From Micropterix aruncella (taxonomy: Eukaryota > Arthropoda > Insecta > Lepidoptera > Micropterigidae): a stretch of DNA of 64,000 bases. Shown here one piece after another: positions 20,601 through 28,700 of the stretch. The translations under genes were made by a program, and so were the position numbers. Numbering within the stretch: the stretch's first letter is position 1; each line of letters opens with the position of its first letter. Below the pieces are notes generated by a model. It did no database searches and was not told where the DNA came from. It saw nothing but the letters and a program-made list of their open reading frames with translations. The stretch covers positions 21,780,773 through 21,844,772 of the forward strand of contig OX155961.1 of NCBI GenBank assembly GCA_944548615.1. Reading direction: 5' to 3'.

Positions 20601-21064
20601 CTAATAGTTAAAAAGCAGTTATTTAGAAAAAAATCAATAATGAATAAAATCACAGATTGCCATCTAGCGGGTCGAACTTTTAGTAAGCTTTCAATTACAG
20701 AAGTGCAAAAAAAAATAAAAAATAGTTTTATGATGGGCCTGACTTTGGTCGGTGAATTCCATGGCAGCTCCGTTTGTATTTTATTTAGTGATTGGTCAAA
20801 AGGTGGCGAAGTCTATGAAGTTCAAACAGATGTCCAACATCCATTTATATATATATATAGATATGTTACTCACCGTTCCAATCTCTCAGCAACATTGCGC
20901 GATAGATAAACTTGGGGCGCCGAACTCAAATCGTTCAACTCTAATTCCTTTTTAAATCCTCTATAAAACAGCGGCCAACTCCACAGAAACAACATTTTTT
21001 TAATAAAATTAGATCTCTCGTAACTATTTTGTTTTCTGTCCTCCGATTCTCCCGTTGAAGCCAT
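2692..21064 (-). CDS. ABCC/MRP4-type multidrug-resistance-associated ABC transporter, N-terminal 942 codons (3' end outside window)
   Basis: Membrane ATP-driven exporter of organic anions and conjugates. Exons: 20874-21064, 7359-7493, 6840-7270, 5697-5794, 5388-5585, 5200-5326, 5010-5126, 4767-4945, 4402-4704, 4162-4329, 3987-4094, 3850-3892, 3576-3744, 3448-3479, 3179-3367, 2875-3105, 2692-2798. All junctions keep phase; all are GT-AG except the exon 6 donor, which is GC (GCAAGT). Start ATG at 21064 leads into [19 protein letters not shown], typical of the ABCC N-terminus. TMD1 spans exons 2-6. NBD1 shows Walker A GNVGSGKSS (exons 8-9), Q-loop SQEPWLF, signature [14 protein letters not shown], Walker [13 protein letters not shown] and H-loop VTHQL. 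TMD2 includes [24 protein letters not shown] and [18 protein letters not shown]2 must lie left of the window. Insect l(2)03659-like proteins are the likely relatives. No stop or frameshift interrupts the model. Confidence 0.93.
4162..4945 (-). other. first nucleotide-binding domain (NBD1) of the ABCC transporter, exons 8-10
   Basis: Exons 4767-4945, 4402-4704 and 4162-4329. The Walker A lysine ends exon 8 and the following SS opens exon 9, so an intron splits the P-loop. The signature motif ends exon 9 and Walker B with the catalytic-site D and D-loop SAVD is in exon 10. In ABCC proteins NBD1 binds ATP tightly and often lacks the catalytic Glu after Walker B. Here [10 protein letters not shown] has Asp in that position, as is usual for degenerate ABCC NBD1 sites. 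Exon 9 is noticeably GC-rich compared with the flanking introns. Confidence 0.9.
7494..8729. other. ABCC intron 1, 3' part; no gene seen
   Basis: AT-rich to about 8020, then more mixed sequence up to the solo LTR at 8730. I see no coding potential, no reverse transcriptase or transposase motifs, and no clear inverted repeats. The stretch 8020-8720 could be part of an element related to the LTR next to it, but nothing in it is recognisable. Confidence 0.5.
8730..9550 (+). repeat. solo LTR (retrovirus-like LTR element, superfamily unknown)
   Basis: An 821-base unit begins TGTGAAGGACC and ends CCGTTACA (TGT...ACA ends) and is flanked by a 4-base direct repeat AATC (8726-8729 and 9551-9554). It contains a promoter-like GGTTTATATAGGCCG near 9375. 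A diverged second copy lies at 26795-27453. LTR ends, a TATA-like box and a short target duplication without internal coding sequence are what a solo LTR should show. A 4-base duplication fits Gypsy-type integration best, but no internal region is present to confirm it. Confidence 0.6.
9551..10459. other. ABCC intron 1; AT-rich DNA with one shared repeat
   Basis: No coding sequence seen. The patch around 9825-9895 (GAATAGAAAGAGACAG followed by CCTTGTGTAGTCGCGCAT) recurs inverted and diverged around 11530-11600, so both belong to a dispersed repeat. The stretch 9960-10250 is made of ATT-rich simple sequence. Confidence 0.45.
10490..11509 (-). pseudogene. decayed LINE reverse transcriptase fragment
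   Basis: Three minus-strand pieces in different frames form one degraded reverse transcriptase. 11270-11509 carries a fingers/palm region with [17 protein letters not shown]. 10985-11206 carries [18 protein letters not shown] (the PQG motif altered to SQG) and the catalytic box FADDLKLF. 10490-10783 carries the downstream thumb region with NAAIWSPY and a Gln-Lys-Arg segment. The order and spacing are those of Jockey- or R1-like non-LTR elements. Frameshifts between pieces and the lost endonuclease show it is inactive. It lies in intron 1 of the ABCC gene, same orientation. Confidence 0.75.
11690..12400 (-). pseudogene. LINE reverse transcriptase C-terminal remnant, split by a 408-base insertion
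   Basis: On the minus strand, sequence on both sides of the foldback-type element at 11928-12335 reads as one protein frame once that element and its direct repeat are set aside: a stretch ending in [19 protein letters not shown], then a short run with stops. The AYGI-YG pattern is typical of the post-catalytic region of LINE reverse transcriptases (compare the intact LINE ORF2 here, which has [10 protein letters not shown]). No catalytic motif is left. Evidence is weak but the join across the insertion supports it. Confidence 0.45.
11928..12335. mobile_element. foldback-like non-autonomous DNA transposon with subterminal tandem repeats
   Basis: A 408-base unit is flanked by the 10-base direct repeat CAAAATACGG (11918-11927 and 12336-12345). 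Each end carries a short tandem array of a unit close to TTGCAGAAGGCAA, in opposite orientations (11940-12040 and, reversed, 12215-12275), so the ends can fold on each other. Inside are two runs of CCTAA repeats (12048-12066 and 12167-12190), each followed by CAGAAAAACTTAAAA. No coding sequence. The arrangement fits a foldback or Mutator-type element with a 9-10 base duplication; class uncertain. Confidence 0.55.
12484..12747. mobile_element. MITE with 18-20 base inverted ends
   Basis: The left end reads AAGGGGCGAACACACTATC at 12485 and the right end is its inverse, GATAGTGTGTTTGCCCCTTT, ending near 12745. Internal sequence just inside both ends (GGACGCGTCCG, CGCGGCTTATGG) is also inverted. 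A third copy of the end motif sits at about 12819. No ORF. The superfamily cannot be told because the target duplication is not clear. Confidence 0.55.
12942..12990. repeat. C-rich homopolymer tract
   Basis: A run of about 16 C followed by further short C runs on the plus strand. It is likely to be unstable and error-prone in the assembly. No coding meaning. Confidence 0.85.
13332..13475 (+). repeat. dispersed repeat family R, copy 1
   Basis: Shares GACAGCTGTCCTAAACCTACC, then CCGGAATACACCC, then ATGATGGGCCTGAC and GGTGAATTCCATGGCAGCT with the other copies (13910-14125, 20721-20790, and inverted at 30185-30250 and 32803-32960). It ends in T-rich sequence. No coding; the class is unknown, perhaps the 3' end of a LINE or SINE. 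Confidence 0.6.
13910..14125 (+). repeat. dispersed repeat family R, copy 2
   Basis: The longest copy in the window. It starts near ATGGCTTCGAAGG, shares CTCACATGTGGCAAGACAG with the inverted copy at 32803-32960, and ends with the GGTGAATTCCATGGCAGCT block and TTTGTATTTATT. Confidence 0.6.
14712..15722 (+). CDS. LINE ORF1 protein: PHD-like zinc finger plus coiled coil
   Basis: The 336-residue protein starts at an ATG. Residues 5-52 form a PHD-type Cys/His array (CKAC, CSSC, YHYAC, WKCC) as found in ORF1 of many CR1- and Jockey-like insect LINEs. A Ser run follows near residues 56-62, then a long coiled coil (about 70-175, rich in KxxxLxxKxx heptads) and a globular C-terminal part (about 180-336) resembling the RNA-binding region of LINE ORF1 proteins, which package the element RNA as chaperones. 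It ends in TGA at 15720-15722. The frame then stays open for another 343 codons, reported separately. No breaks inside. Confidence 0.82.
   Translation: MAIFCKACNEELDREEALICSSCKKEYHYACAGKSHENFKKMASETKLSWKCCKAKKNSSSSSSTDDQIMALDQLRKDLCTQFQKSHNDVMQKLDALVNKVNQVNNDHEEIMKSIKFLNENYDDMRTRIKVCESLTPKIGILEKQNADLRHKQEFLEYKMDEKDQKINETKVEIRGIPALQQHNHRLIVTQIASKIGLEIQEDDLISTSLLEARGSGIESGTNSGAHSTNQTLIASFKSSRIRNDFLDASKKYNKAKRSNDQKINTHDIGMSVKHPIYIQEALTPLRRYLHLQARKLSRNKNYKYIWLKNGITMVKKDEDSRVLMIKYLTSLENIL
15723..16754 (+). CDS. hydrophobic open frame in line with LINE ORF1, with 24-residue repeats (unknown function)
   Basis: Directly after the ORF1 TGA, in the same frame, 343 sense codons run to TAA at 16752-16754. 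The DNA is extremely A+T-rich, where stops should be frequent, so a frame this long is unlikely to be chance. The product is dominated by Ile, Leu, Tyr, Cys and Phe and would form many membrane-spanning segments. About 16340-16620 encodes four 24-residue modules of the pattern C-x-Y/N...VCLLxL...MLTII. I see no conventional start: internal methionines exist (for example in IIMSDVF near 16090), but the frame could also be reached by UGA readthrough. It overlaps the ORF2 frame by 35 bases. I do not recognise the family. Confidence 0.55.
   Translation, partial: RGYARTTGSFSSLFLATIDTLILCLWRSLILFLFLLLISNFLYCNQVILTINYFNIIFLYICYYFTKKINSICIASLYYNYKIFILFHLSVIVTINLATLLCCLTVISLIITTHYLYIYIFIIMSDVFTFLFILGYFTNFLILNYYKTIYLNAICDNSGSIYICLICNNISYFYDNYKISYGILTIFIIIMSVYLLLLIFLILNMICQYYNLPVCLLYLLILMFTNFCPYGKLCVCLLFLVYLVNIMLTIICRNGDFVVFLLCLSYSGTLMLTIICNYYNLYVCLLFLVIVTIIFQYCTLFIFKSDNFTMIYATNIADKVLQSLTRQTKLALTNNAYCCYRRG
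16720..19482 (+). CDS. LINE ORF2: apurinic-type endonuclease and reverse transcriptase, C-terminus frameshifted
   Basis: The frame opens after a TAA at 16717 and has no ATG before the endonuclease domain; the first in-frame Met is in DNYDM. Endonuclease motifs: LNIRSI, LTECW (catalytic Glu), IYRSP, GGDININ, and TDHFPT near the end. Reverse transcriptase motifs: [46 protein letters not shown] (catalytic YADD) and KYLGI, then a thumb region with [10 protein letters not shown]. The ORF stops at 19482 but a second frame from about 19425 to 19714 carries on the family's C-terminal region, so one indel near 19430 has broken it. It makes cDNA at a nick in target DNA. Overlap with the upstream hydrophobic frame suggests coupled or frameshift translation. 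Confidence 0.88.
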   Translation, partial: LTTLIAATGAANLDEYLIPYSPATLQLPTWECQKVLQDQGIKILNLNIRSINKNFDKLIILLTLLDTEFDLIILTECWIKKNIPTQQLDNYDMHYTLHNQNQNDGVVIFSNKKNNVKIEEIKITTANCLKATLNDKNTVFAIYRSPTNPIKPFIASLADALETYKGLEYILGGDININILDQNNLVNEYLCMLAEFGMISLINMPTRQRSCLDHFFTAIKNNTLGIICLSELTDHFPTILLTKTDLQSQNIINSQILVTNYDSLYADITDIDWNPLFRISDSNEATEFFVNTIKKLVNKNTKEKLVPHCQRKLKPWITPGLLRSIKRRDKLHNKVKLNLGNSILKHEYLKYRNLCKNIINRTKEMYYKKEFEENAGNSKKTWQLINDLTYRKKSKPSELQEVNINGQKVTINKHNKKHIADYFNDYFSNIGPKMAEKTLELLNTTEIKLSLEACVANTPTETLFLKPTDPEEIKSIIKNLKDKKSTGNDGISSKIFKECSETLLLPLTFITNLSISTGVFPQCLKKAVVNPIFKGGEINEVNCYRPISLLNTLSKILELTIKSRLMSFLNKHNLLASTQYGFRSGKSTQDAIAFLTQNIVKTLDEGDKCLVVFLDLCKAFDTVSHAILLKKLQKCGVCGIALKWFTDYLCERTQVTKLNGIVSDDRIIRYGVPQGSVLGPILFIIYINDLTNVALDGGKAILYADDTALIFQNNTWPSVYKNAEKGLANINLWLKNNLLTLNSDKTNYMTFTITDKKDFAHTGIKSHICKSFQNTPLTSTRCNCQIIKHKYQVKYLGITFDNNLKWDPHVLITAGKIRKLIFAFKALRNVLPLRSLIKVYYALAHSTITYGILGWGGSTDSALDPLVKAQKALLRVMSRKPHRYPTNELLKELRLLDVKTDLCKSNPTLLSQQSAHTQHH
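20721..20790 (+). repeat. dispersed repeat family R, copy 3 (short)
   Basis: Holds only the ATGATGGGCCTGAC and GGTGAATTCCATGGCAGCT part, then TTTGTATTTTATTT. It lies 80 bases beyond exon 1 of the ABCC gene, in intron 1. Confidence 0.6.
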
Positions 21065-22794
21065 TGTTCGTGCTCACCAATTCACAATAAATGAATAATT
21101 AATCAACTGTAAAAGTATGAAAATTAACAAAAGCATCAATAGAACCACGTTATTAATATAACACCTGATAATATCTACTATTTCTTCCTAAGCGGACTGA
21201 TATGATTACTGACAGATATTTTGAACAAGGTCTAGCATGCTAATTATGGCAGGCTCTTGACATTCTTTATGTCGGCCAACTAAAAACTAGTTTGGTTTTG
21301 TAATAAAATCTGATGAATCATTTTATTAGGTATCAGAAAGTGGCACGTCATTTCTATTATAATTAAATCGATGGCTGACTCATCTTGGCTACAAATATAT
21401 TATCAAGGACACGAATTAAAATCCCCGCACAAAATAAAAAAAATATTAAAATTTAGCACAAAATAGAGCTGCAATTTTTAGACCGATATTTGAAAAAATA
21501 CTTTTACAAGCTTTAACCAGTTGAGTCAACGAAATCTGGTCGCGAAACAATTATCCGTTGAGTACGAGTCGACCAAATCTGGTCGCGCGTTTTTTTCACT
21601 TCTTTGACGTTCTCATATTTATTCATAATTATCTAATTGTTTTACAAAATGATATTTCAATATTCTATATTCGAAATTTCAATGCAATCATTGTGCAGTT
21701 GTTCTTTCTATGATTGGTGTAGTAGTTTCGTAGTTATAGTACTTTAAGGTCGATGTCGCCGAAAATCCTGCAAAAGAGACAGATGCATCCATGAAAATAC
21801 CCATTTACTCCAAGGGTTAAGATATAGCAAAAATAAAAACAATAAAAAATATTTCAATGATTTTATTAACTTTCAAATGGTTTCACTGGATTTTGTTACA
21901 GATTTATAATTAAACGATAAAATCTACTAATCAGATTATTTGACTCGAGCGGTTATTTGAAAGCCTAAAAATATAATATTGGATTAAATATAAATGTGAG
22001 AAACAATATGTATTTGCAAGTAATTTCCTGTATAAATATACACTTTATATAACGTTAAGGCAAAATGACAGCAGGGCCCGGGAGCGCTGCAACGGTAAAA
22101 CATAATGTGTGATGAACGACGTAGGATAACGCGCAACGGATAAAACTTACAACATAACCCTGCTTCCTGAACCGATAAATAAATAGGCAAAGCGAAACTT
22201 AAAACGCTAACATAATTAATAAAAATAATATAATAAATAATAGAAAAATATGACACATAATAATGTATAGCCGCGATTGAATCTCATTTATAAAAAGATT
22301 TTGTGTGCCATATTCACGAGAGCCGTTAACACTACGCTACCTGCAACAACTTAAATACGTTTCGTATTGAGAAGGCTTCTTGTGGTCATTCGCGCCCCGA
22401 CAAACATGCTCTTTAACCTAGTCATTTATATTATTATCTCTGCTTACGAAACTATCAATTTATACAAAGAGGCGCATATGGCCCTCTTTTACTTATAGTA
22501 CCAATATGTACAGGAAATAATTCAACAAGGCATCCTTCGAAATGTACATACATAGAAATGTGCAAATTCACTAACTATTAACAGGTACTGCTACTCGTAT
22601 AATATAGATATATAATATATATATACACAAAATAAGAACAATATATTCAGATCTGAGCTGTAAATAATTTAATTTGTAATAAATATTCCTACCCTAAGAT
22701 TGTTCCCTAAGCGCTCCTATTCGAGGCTCTATATTGCCTAGCGTAAGTACGGGTTTCGTACGTATCAGTAGAGCTTGTAAAGTCAATGCGATAG
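21065..22794. other. intergenic DNA between ash1 and the ABCC gene
   Basis: About 1.7 kb that must hold the ash1 3' UTR and polyadenylation site and the ABCC promoter and 5' UTR. No ORF of interest. The only recognisable feature is a TTAA-flanked MITE at 21513-21820. I see no confident promoter motif. Confidence 0.6.
21513..21820. mobile_element. piggyBac-like MITE, family T1, copy 1
   Basis: Flanked by TTAA on both sides. Ends read CCAGTTGAGT and, inverted, ACTCCAAGGG. Near-identical over about 290 bases to the copy at 44958-45271, same orientation. TTAA flanks and CCC-type ends are typical of piggyBac-derived non-autonomous elements. No ORF. It contains a repeated GACCAAATCTGGT-type motif near the left end. 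Confidence 0.68.
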
Positions 22795-25700
22795 TCAGGA
22801 GGATTGCATTTTCTTGCGCTGTCGGCGGCCGTCCAACAAATACGACACGTCCAGCGGCCGTTTCGTCGGCAGGCGACCCAATAGCCTCAGTAGGATGCCA
22901 TTCAAACGACTCTTCTGCATGTCACGATTCTGCAATGAAATCAAATTAACCTCGGTTATAGGCGAAGGTGCGGTATCCTGGTATTGAGTGTGGCTCTAAA
23001 TAATACCTGGGAAAGCATTTGCGGCGAAGTGAGTATCCGCACGGCAGGATGCCGGTCGGGTTCGCGGCGAGTTGTCTTTCCGGCATCCGACTCGGGTGCC
23101 CGTGATTTGTTCTCCTTTTCTTTCTTCGGTTTATCCTTGTCGGCGACGCGGCCGCGGCCTTTCAGGAATTCGGGGGAAACCTCGTGCGGCTGCAGAACAA
23201 AATAATCAAACTTTCATCTCGGACAACTGAATAATAGTAAAATGAAACCGGTAATAATGATAATAAAAATGAAACTCACAGCATACGTGCGTGATATTTT
23301 GAGCCTCTGCGGGAAAGTATCGAAGGCGTAAGATTTGGTGCAGACGGGGTACTTTGGGCGAGAGATCTTGGTGAAGAGGCGAGCGCCTCGATCCACGCGA
23401 AGTTCGCTTATGTAAACGTGCTCCTCGACTGCTCCCACGGGGCGGCCCTGCAAACACCAACAATGTAACAAAACCTCCTATTAAAGCTACGAATCCTAGA
23501 GGAAACAAGAGAGAAGCTAACCTTGCAGTAAGTGTTGACATCCAGCACCCAGCATTGAGACATCACCAAATCGATTGGAACGGCTTCGTACAGAGGCACC
23601 CGCATTACTTCATTCGGGAAGAACCTGCCACATGCAAATAAATATCCAGTTAGAAATTTATTACAAATTGACCAGTCGTAGGCTTTCCATAATATGGGAA
23701 CAGATAAGCATCGGCTCACCAGATTTTCAAAGAGACAAACTGAGCTCTACCTCTACTGAAACCTTCGGAAGACATTGAATCGCTTTCTCAAAAATAATAA
23801 TTGACTATATTGTTTAAGCTGTGACTTGTGATGGCTCTTGGCCAAACATAGGCACTAGCCACGGCGCAACACAGCGCACGGTGTGAGCCAGTGCTTTTAT
23901 TTAAGAACTAGCTGATCCGTGCCCACTTCGTTGGGCGGTAAAACTTTTTACTTGTGATGAAATTATGAGTGTGGTTCGGTTAGTACTGAATGCTATGATT
24001 TATTTCCTGACTGCCAAAAGAAGGGTTATATTTTTACTGCATATGTAGGTATGTAATTGCATGCCAATTTGACTATAATACCGTTATTTGTGAGTGTCTT
24101 CTTGTGAGTGTCTTTTTTGTGAGCGTATTATCTCTTTTACTATTTATGCAGTAAAAGGGAAATTATATGCAGTAAAGGGGAAAAGTCTGTTGTTTTAAAC
24201 ACTTGAGATGATAAATTTACTTATTTTGATAAGAATTCATAATTGTTGATAATATGACCAATAAACATGACCCAATGATTTAACCCTTAAGGCCCCGCGA
24301 TTTTTTTCGGAATAATATATATATATATATAGCCTTAATATATAATATATAGCCTATGACACTCACAAATAACGTGGCTTTCTATTGGTAAAAGAATTTT
24401 CAAAATCGGTTCAGTAGATCCAGAGATTACTTCCTACAACGTCACAAACTTGACCTCTTTATAATATTACTATAGATTAGTAATATCATTCATATTGACA
24501 AGGTGTTCTACGTGACGGATTGACACATTTTTTCATGAAAAGCTATTAAAATGTTTAATTTATCTCGGCAAGTAGTTTCACGCTCAATCACAGATTGAGA
24601 GCAAATCTGATTGGGGTCATTTTGAAGGAAAGCAGATCGCCACTTTCTGTGGCGGTGGCCAGATATAGTGGCCTGTAATATAACAACGATATTCAAGTTT
24701 TATTGTATTTTTATTGCCCTGCAGCACATCTGCCATATCATCTCTAATTCTTTAATAAATTACTGATCTCAAATAATAACACAAGTTACTAACTTCCTCG
24801 TGGGCTCATGGTATGTTTCGTGCGGCCTCAAATAATGATGTCCATAGACAAATCTCTCCCCGGTGTCCTTGTGCTTCCAGAGTCTCTCCACGCGGAATAT
24901 GTCCAGCTCCGACACGGCAATATCTCCAATCGTCTTATACGTATGTTTTGGTATATTCTCTGCACTTTCTTCCTTCTTAGAAGTGTCCGTTTCCTGAAAG
25001 AAAGATAAACACCAATAGATAAATATGAATGATGGCGAGAGCCAAAGAATGAGAATATACTACCATTGTGGCAATTTTCTTATCCGATTTGGCGCCTTTA
25101 TTTTTGGCGCTCGTTTCCTTAGAAGCGTCCTTGTTGTGGGGAGGGCGTTTCTTGGCGTCGGACCGTCTGCCTGAGCCTGACGAGGTGTGAGTGTCGGCGT
25201 TGGTTCGCTTCGATACGTCCGGACGCTTCTCGTCGATTGGAATGTCGCGAAGCACGTATACTGTATCACCCTGACGTACTTGCAAATCGCCTCGCATGAG
25301 CGACAGGTAGAATCGGTGGCCCTCTTCTGCATATTCGTCCAGAGGTATCTCCAGATTTACCTAAAGCAAAAAACAAGTTTTGGTTAAAATCTGCAGTCAG
25401 GTCTGATTTTTAGTTTTTTATTGAAAGCAAGTGGGAGAATGAAAATGTGATGTTTTAATTACATACAGTCATAGCTTTTGTAAGAAATGGCCAATTTAAA
25501 ATGAAATTGCCACCGCGGGCAGCGTCTACTTTCCGCAACATTAGTAGCCGCCACCGACGCCGCCGCCGCCTATAGTCTGTTCGAGGTTTCCACAACTAGG
25601 GTTGTCGACTACAGCGGGCGAGCCTGTCACCTCAGGAAGTTTTAACGATTAGTGGTTCTATCTCCCTGGAGTGAGCGCAGAAGACTTGGACAAAACAGTC

Positions 25701-28700
25701 CACCGTCTAGCTCCGCCACAAACCCGTAAGAGGCCAACGCCTTAACCGCGAGATAGCCAGGAGTGTTACCCGGCGGGCTTACACTCACGCCCTTACTCAC
25801 CAACTGTGACCAGATTACTCCGGTCTCTCGATTGGTTACGAGTTCGAGGTCGTGAAACGGTGTATACCGAATCTATCGCGGACCACAGCGTCCTTTGCCC
25901 GGCTGTTCACCCCCGCTCTATAGGAAACAGTACTGCTTCCAGACTCCCCCGACTATTAGTCAGAGTGCACAGTCGATTGGCTTACGCCTTACGGTGCGCA
26001 CACCGTCCAGGAGCGCCAGAAGGTTGATTCCCAGGGGAAACTAACCATAAGGCCAGAGTCCTACCCAAGCTCGCACTTCATACGTGGAGTCCGTCGGATA
26101 GGTGTTGACCCGTGAGTGTGACCAACCCTGAACAGAATGGGTCTTCGTGGCCAACTCAGCAAGGACCCATTAACTCCCCCGAGGTTTCCACATAGTAGTA
26201 CTAGACTTCCGTGATATTCATTATCTCTTTAAATCTAGCAGTTGAAAGACAAGGTAATGATATGACTCATAAATCCTGCTGAGCATTTTCCCGAGAATAT
26301 CTCATTTTCAATGAGATATTTTCTTTACAAAACGTCGCCTCACTAGTGAAAACCAGCTGGTCTATATACGCTTCATTTCAAATGCAGCTCTACTAACAAA
26401 AATAGATTTTTTTCAGTGTGGACTCTGACAGATACGAGGCGTATTTGTAAAGTAAGGACCGTTTAGTTGTTAACCCTTCAAGCCCCGCGACTTCGATATC
26501 GAAGTCAACTGAAAGCGTCCAGGAAAAGTGATTTGATTGGGTGTTTCGTGTCATTCCGTATGCAGTTGTATTTTACGTAAATGCACAATGATATTTGTAT
26601 CATCGTGCATTTAAATAAAATACAACTGCATACGGAATGACACGAAAAACCCAATCAAATCACTTTTCCTGGACGCTTTCAGTTGACTTCAATATCGAAG
26701 TCGCGGGGCTTGAAGGGTTAATAGAAATTAACTCTTGAGAAAAGATTTTTAATTACAGTTTTCGTTTACTACATTTCTACTTCACTTTTCCACATGTGAG
26801 GGACCACCCCTCACAAGACTCCAGGTTGTTCGGTGTGAGATGGTGGTATCAACTTACGAGTTATCTTCGTAATGAAAGGCGGTTTTGATGTGAAGTAGAA
26901 GGAATTTATTGATCGAAGGTTTGAATATTGCCAGTTATAACGCTTGCCGAAGTATTGAGTGCCTGGATTACTTTATCGAGACGCGAGGATTATGTGGGAA
27001 TAGTGGATGAGGATTGCGCGTGTGCTCCTAGTATCTTGTACTGGGCACGGCTCGAGTCTGTGGGATTACAGACCGATGCTTCGAGACTCAGGGAGAATGA
27101 GGAAAGGAAACCAAAGAGCCGGATTCGTTGACCTAACTCGTGAGAGAGAGTGCCGAATGCCGTCGCAACCTTGGGGGAAAGTGATCACTCGTGGAATGAC
27201 ATCTGATCGAGAAGCCGGGACACCGAAGTGTGCCGTCGCTATCTGGAGACATGACCACTCGAGGAATGATAATTTGGTTGCTTTTTCGCCGGTTTATATA
27301 GGCCGTGAAATGATGCAATCCAAAATATTCCGAGTAAAAGTATTGTTTCATCGTGCTGATTCATAGCTGCACGAGTCAAAATAATAGCTGAATTGTGTCT
27401 GTGGATTTCACTGGAAATCGATGCATTTGTTGATCGCATGTAATGGACTTACAATACAATACAATACAATACAATACAATCAACTACTCCAGTAGATAGG
27501 CATTCCTACACTTGGATGCGTCACAAAATTAAATGCTAAAAATTTAATTATTAAAAACATAACTATCGTGATAGTTGTCATCGCTGTAATATTATGTTCA
27601 ATATTACCTATATACAAATAATCAAAATATACTAATGTGATTTAAGAGTCAAGGAGAATAATATATTAAAATATAAATGCAAATTCTATGTAGAATAATC
27701 AAAAAATATATATTTTATTGTCAATCCAGCAATAATGCTTTCGTATTTTTTTTAAAAATGAATAGATGTTTAATAAATTATATGAAAATTAGAATGTCAG
27801 CTATCATAATACCGTTATGTTTAAAACTTTACGCATTTCATTAATCATCAACATGGAAAATAGACTCAGAATTTTCAAACTCCCTTATACCATAAATTGG
27901 GTTTCTTACCAAATTATTTATGATTATCTTTTTAAATTGGACCTCTCCGAGGCTTTTCATTTGCTCTGGAATCTTATTATAGAACGACAAATTTTGATGA
28001 ATAAAACTGTATCGCACTTTGCTAAGTCGCTGTCGATTTATGTGGAGATTGGATTTATTCCTCGTATCGTGATGATGAAAATCACTATTCACCGGAGCTT
28101 CTGTTAGGTGTCTACGAGCGTACATAATATTTTGGTAGATGTAAGAAGAAAATAGAGTCATTATTCCTGATTTTACAAATAGCGGCTTACAAGAACTTCT
28201 CGGTGAGACTCTATATAAACTGCGTACCGCTCTTTTCTGGAGGAGAAAAATTCTTTTTGAGTTTGGTGCCATTCCCCAAAACAGTAGGCCATACGTTATT
28301 AGAGAGTGGAAATATGTAAAATAGACGGATTTAGCTGCTTCAAAACCGCATAAACTTCTTATCTTTCTAATGGCGAATATGGCACTGCACAATTTTTTAC
28401 TGAGATCATTTAAGTGATCAGACCATTGTAATTTTTGATCAATTTCTAAACCGAGAAATTTCGTGGAGGAGACATTTTCTAGTTGGTCAGACCCAAAGTA
28501 TACGTCTATTTCATTATAATCAGACGGCCGCAAAGAGAAGCATATTGATTTTGATTTATTTACGTTAAGTGACAATTTATTAACTTGGAACCATATACTA
28601 AGCCTATCTATTGTTTCTTTTATTCTTTGGGCCAAAGTGTCTTTATTTTTATCGCTAAAAAGAAGTGAAGTATCATCGGCGAATAAAATGATTTCATCAT

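Noticed and set aside
20870..21064. A separate small gene, since the ORF is 13 kb from the rest of the ABCC exons
   Set aside because: Its sequence is the ABCC N-terminus and its donor phase (two bases, CG) joins exactly with the exon at 7493.
22795..25360. Polybromo (BAF180) rather than ash1, because of the BAH domain
   Set aside because: A bromodomain, single PHD, BAH and the short conserved C-terminal tail in this order fit ash1; polybromo has many bromodomains and two BAH domains.
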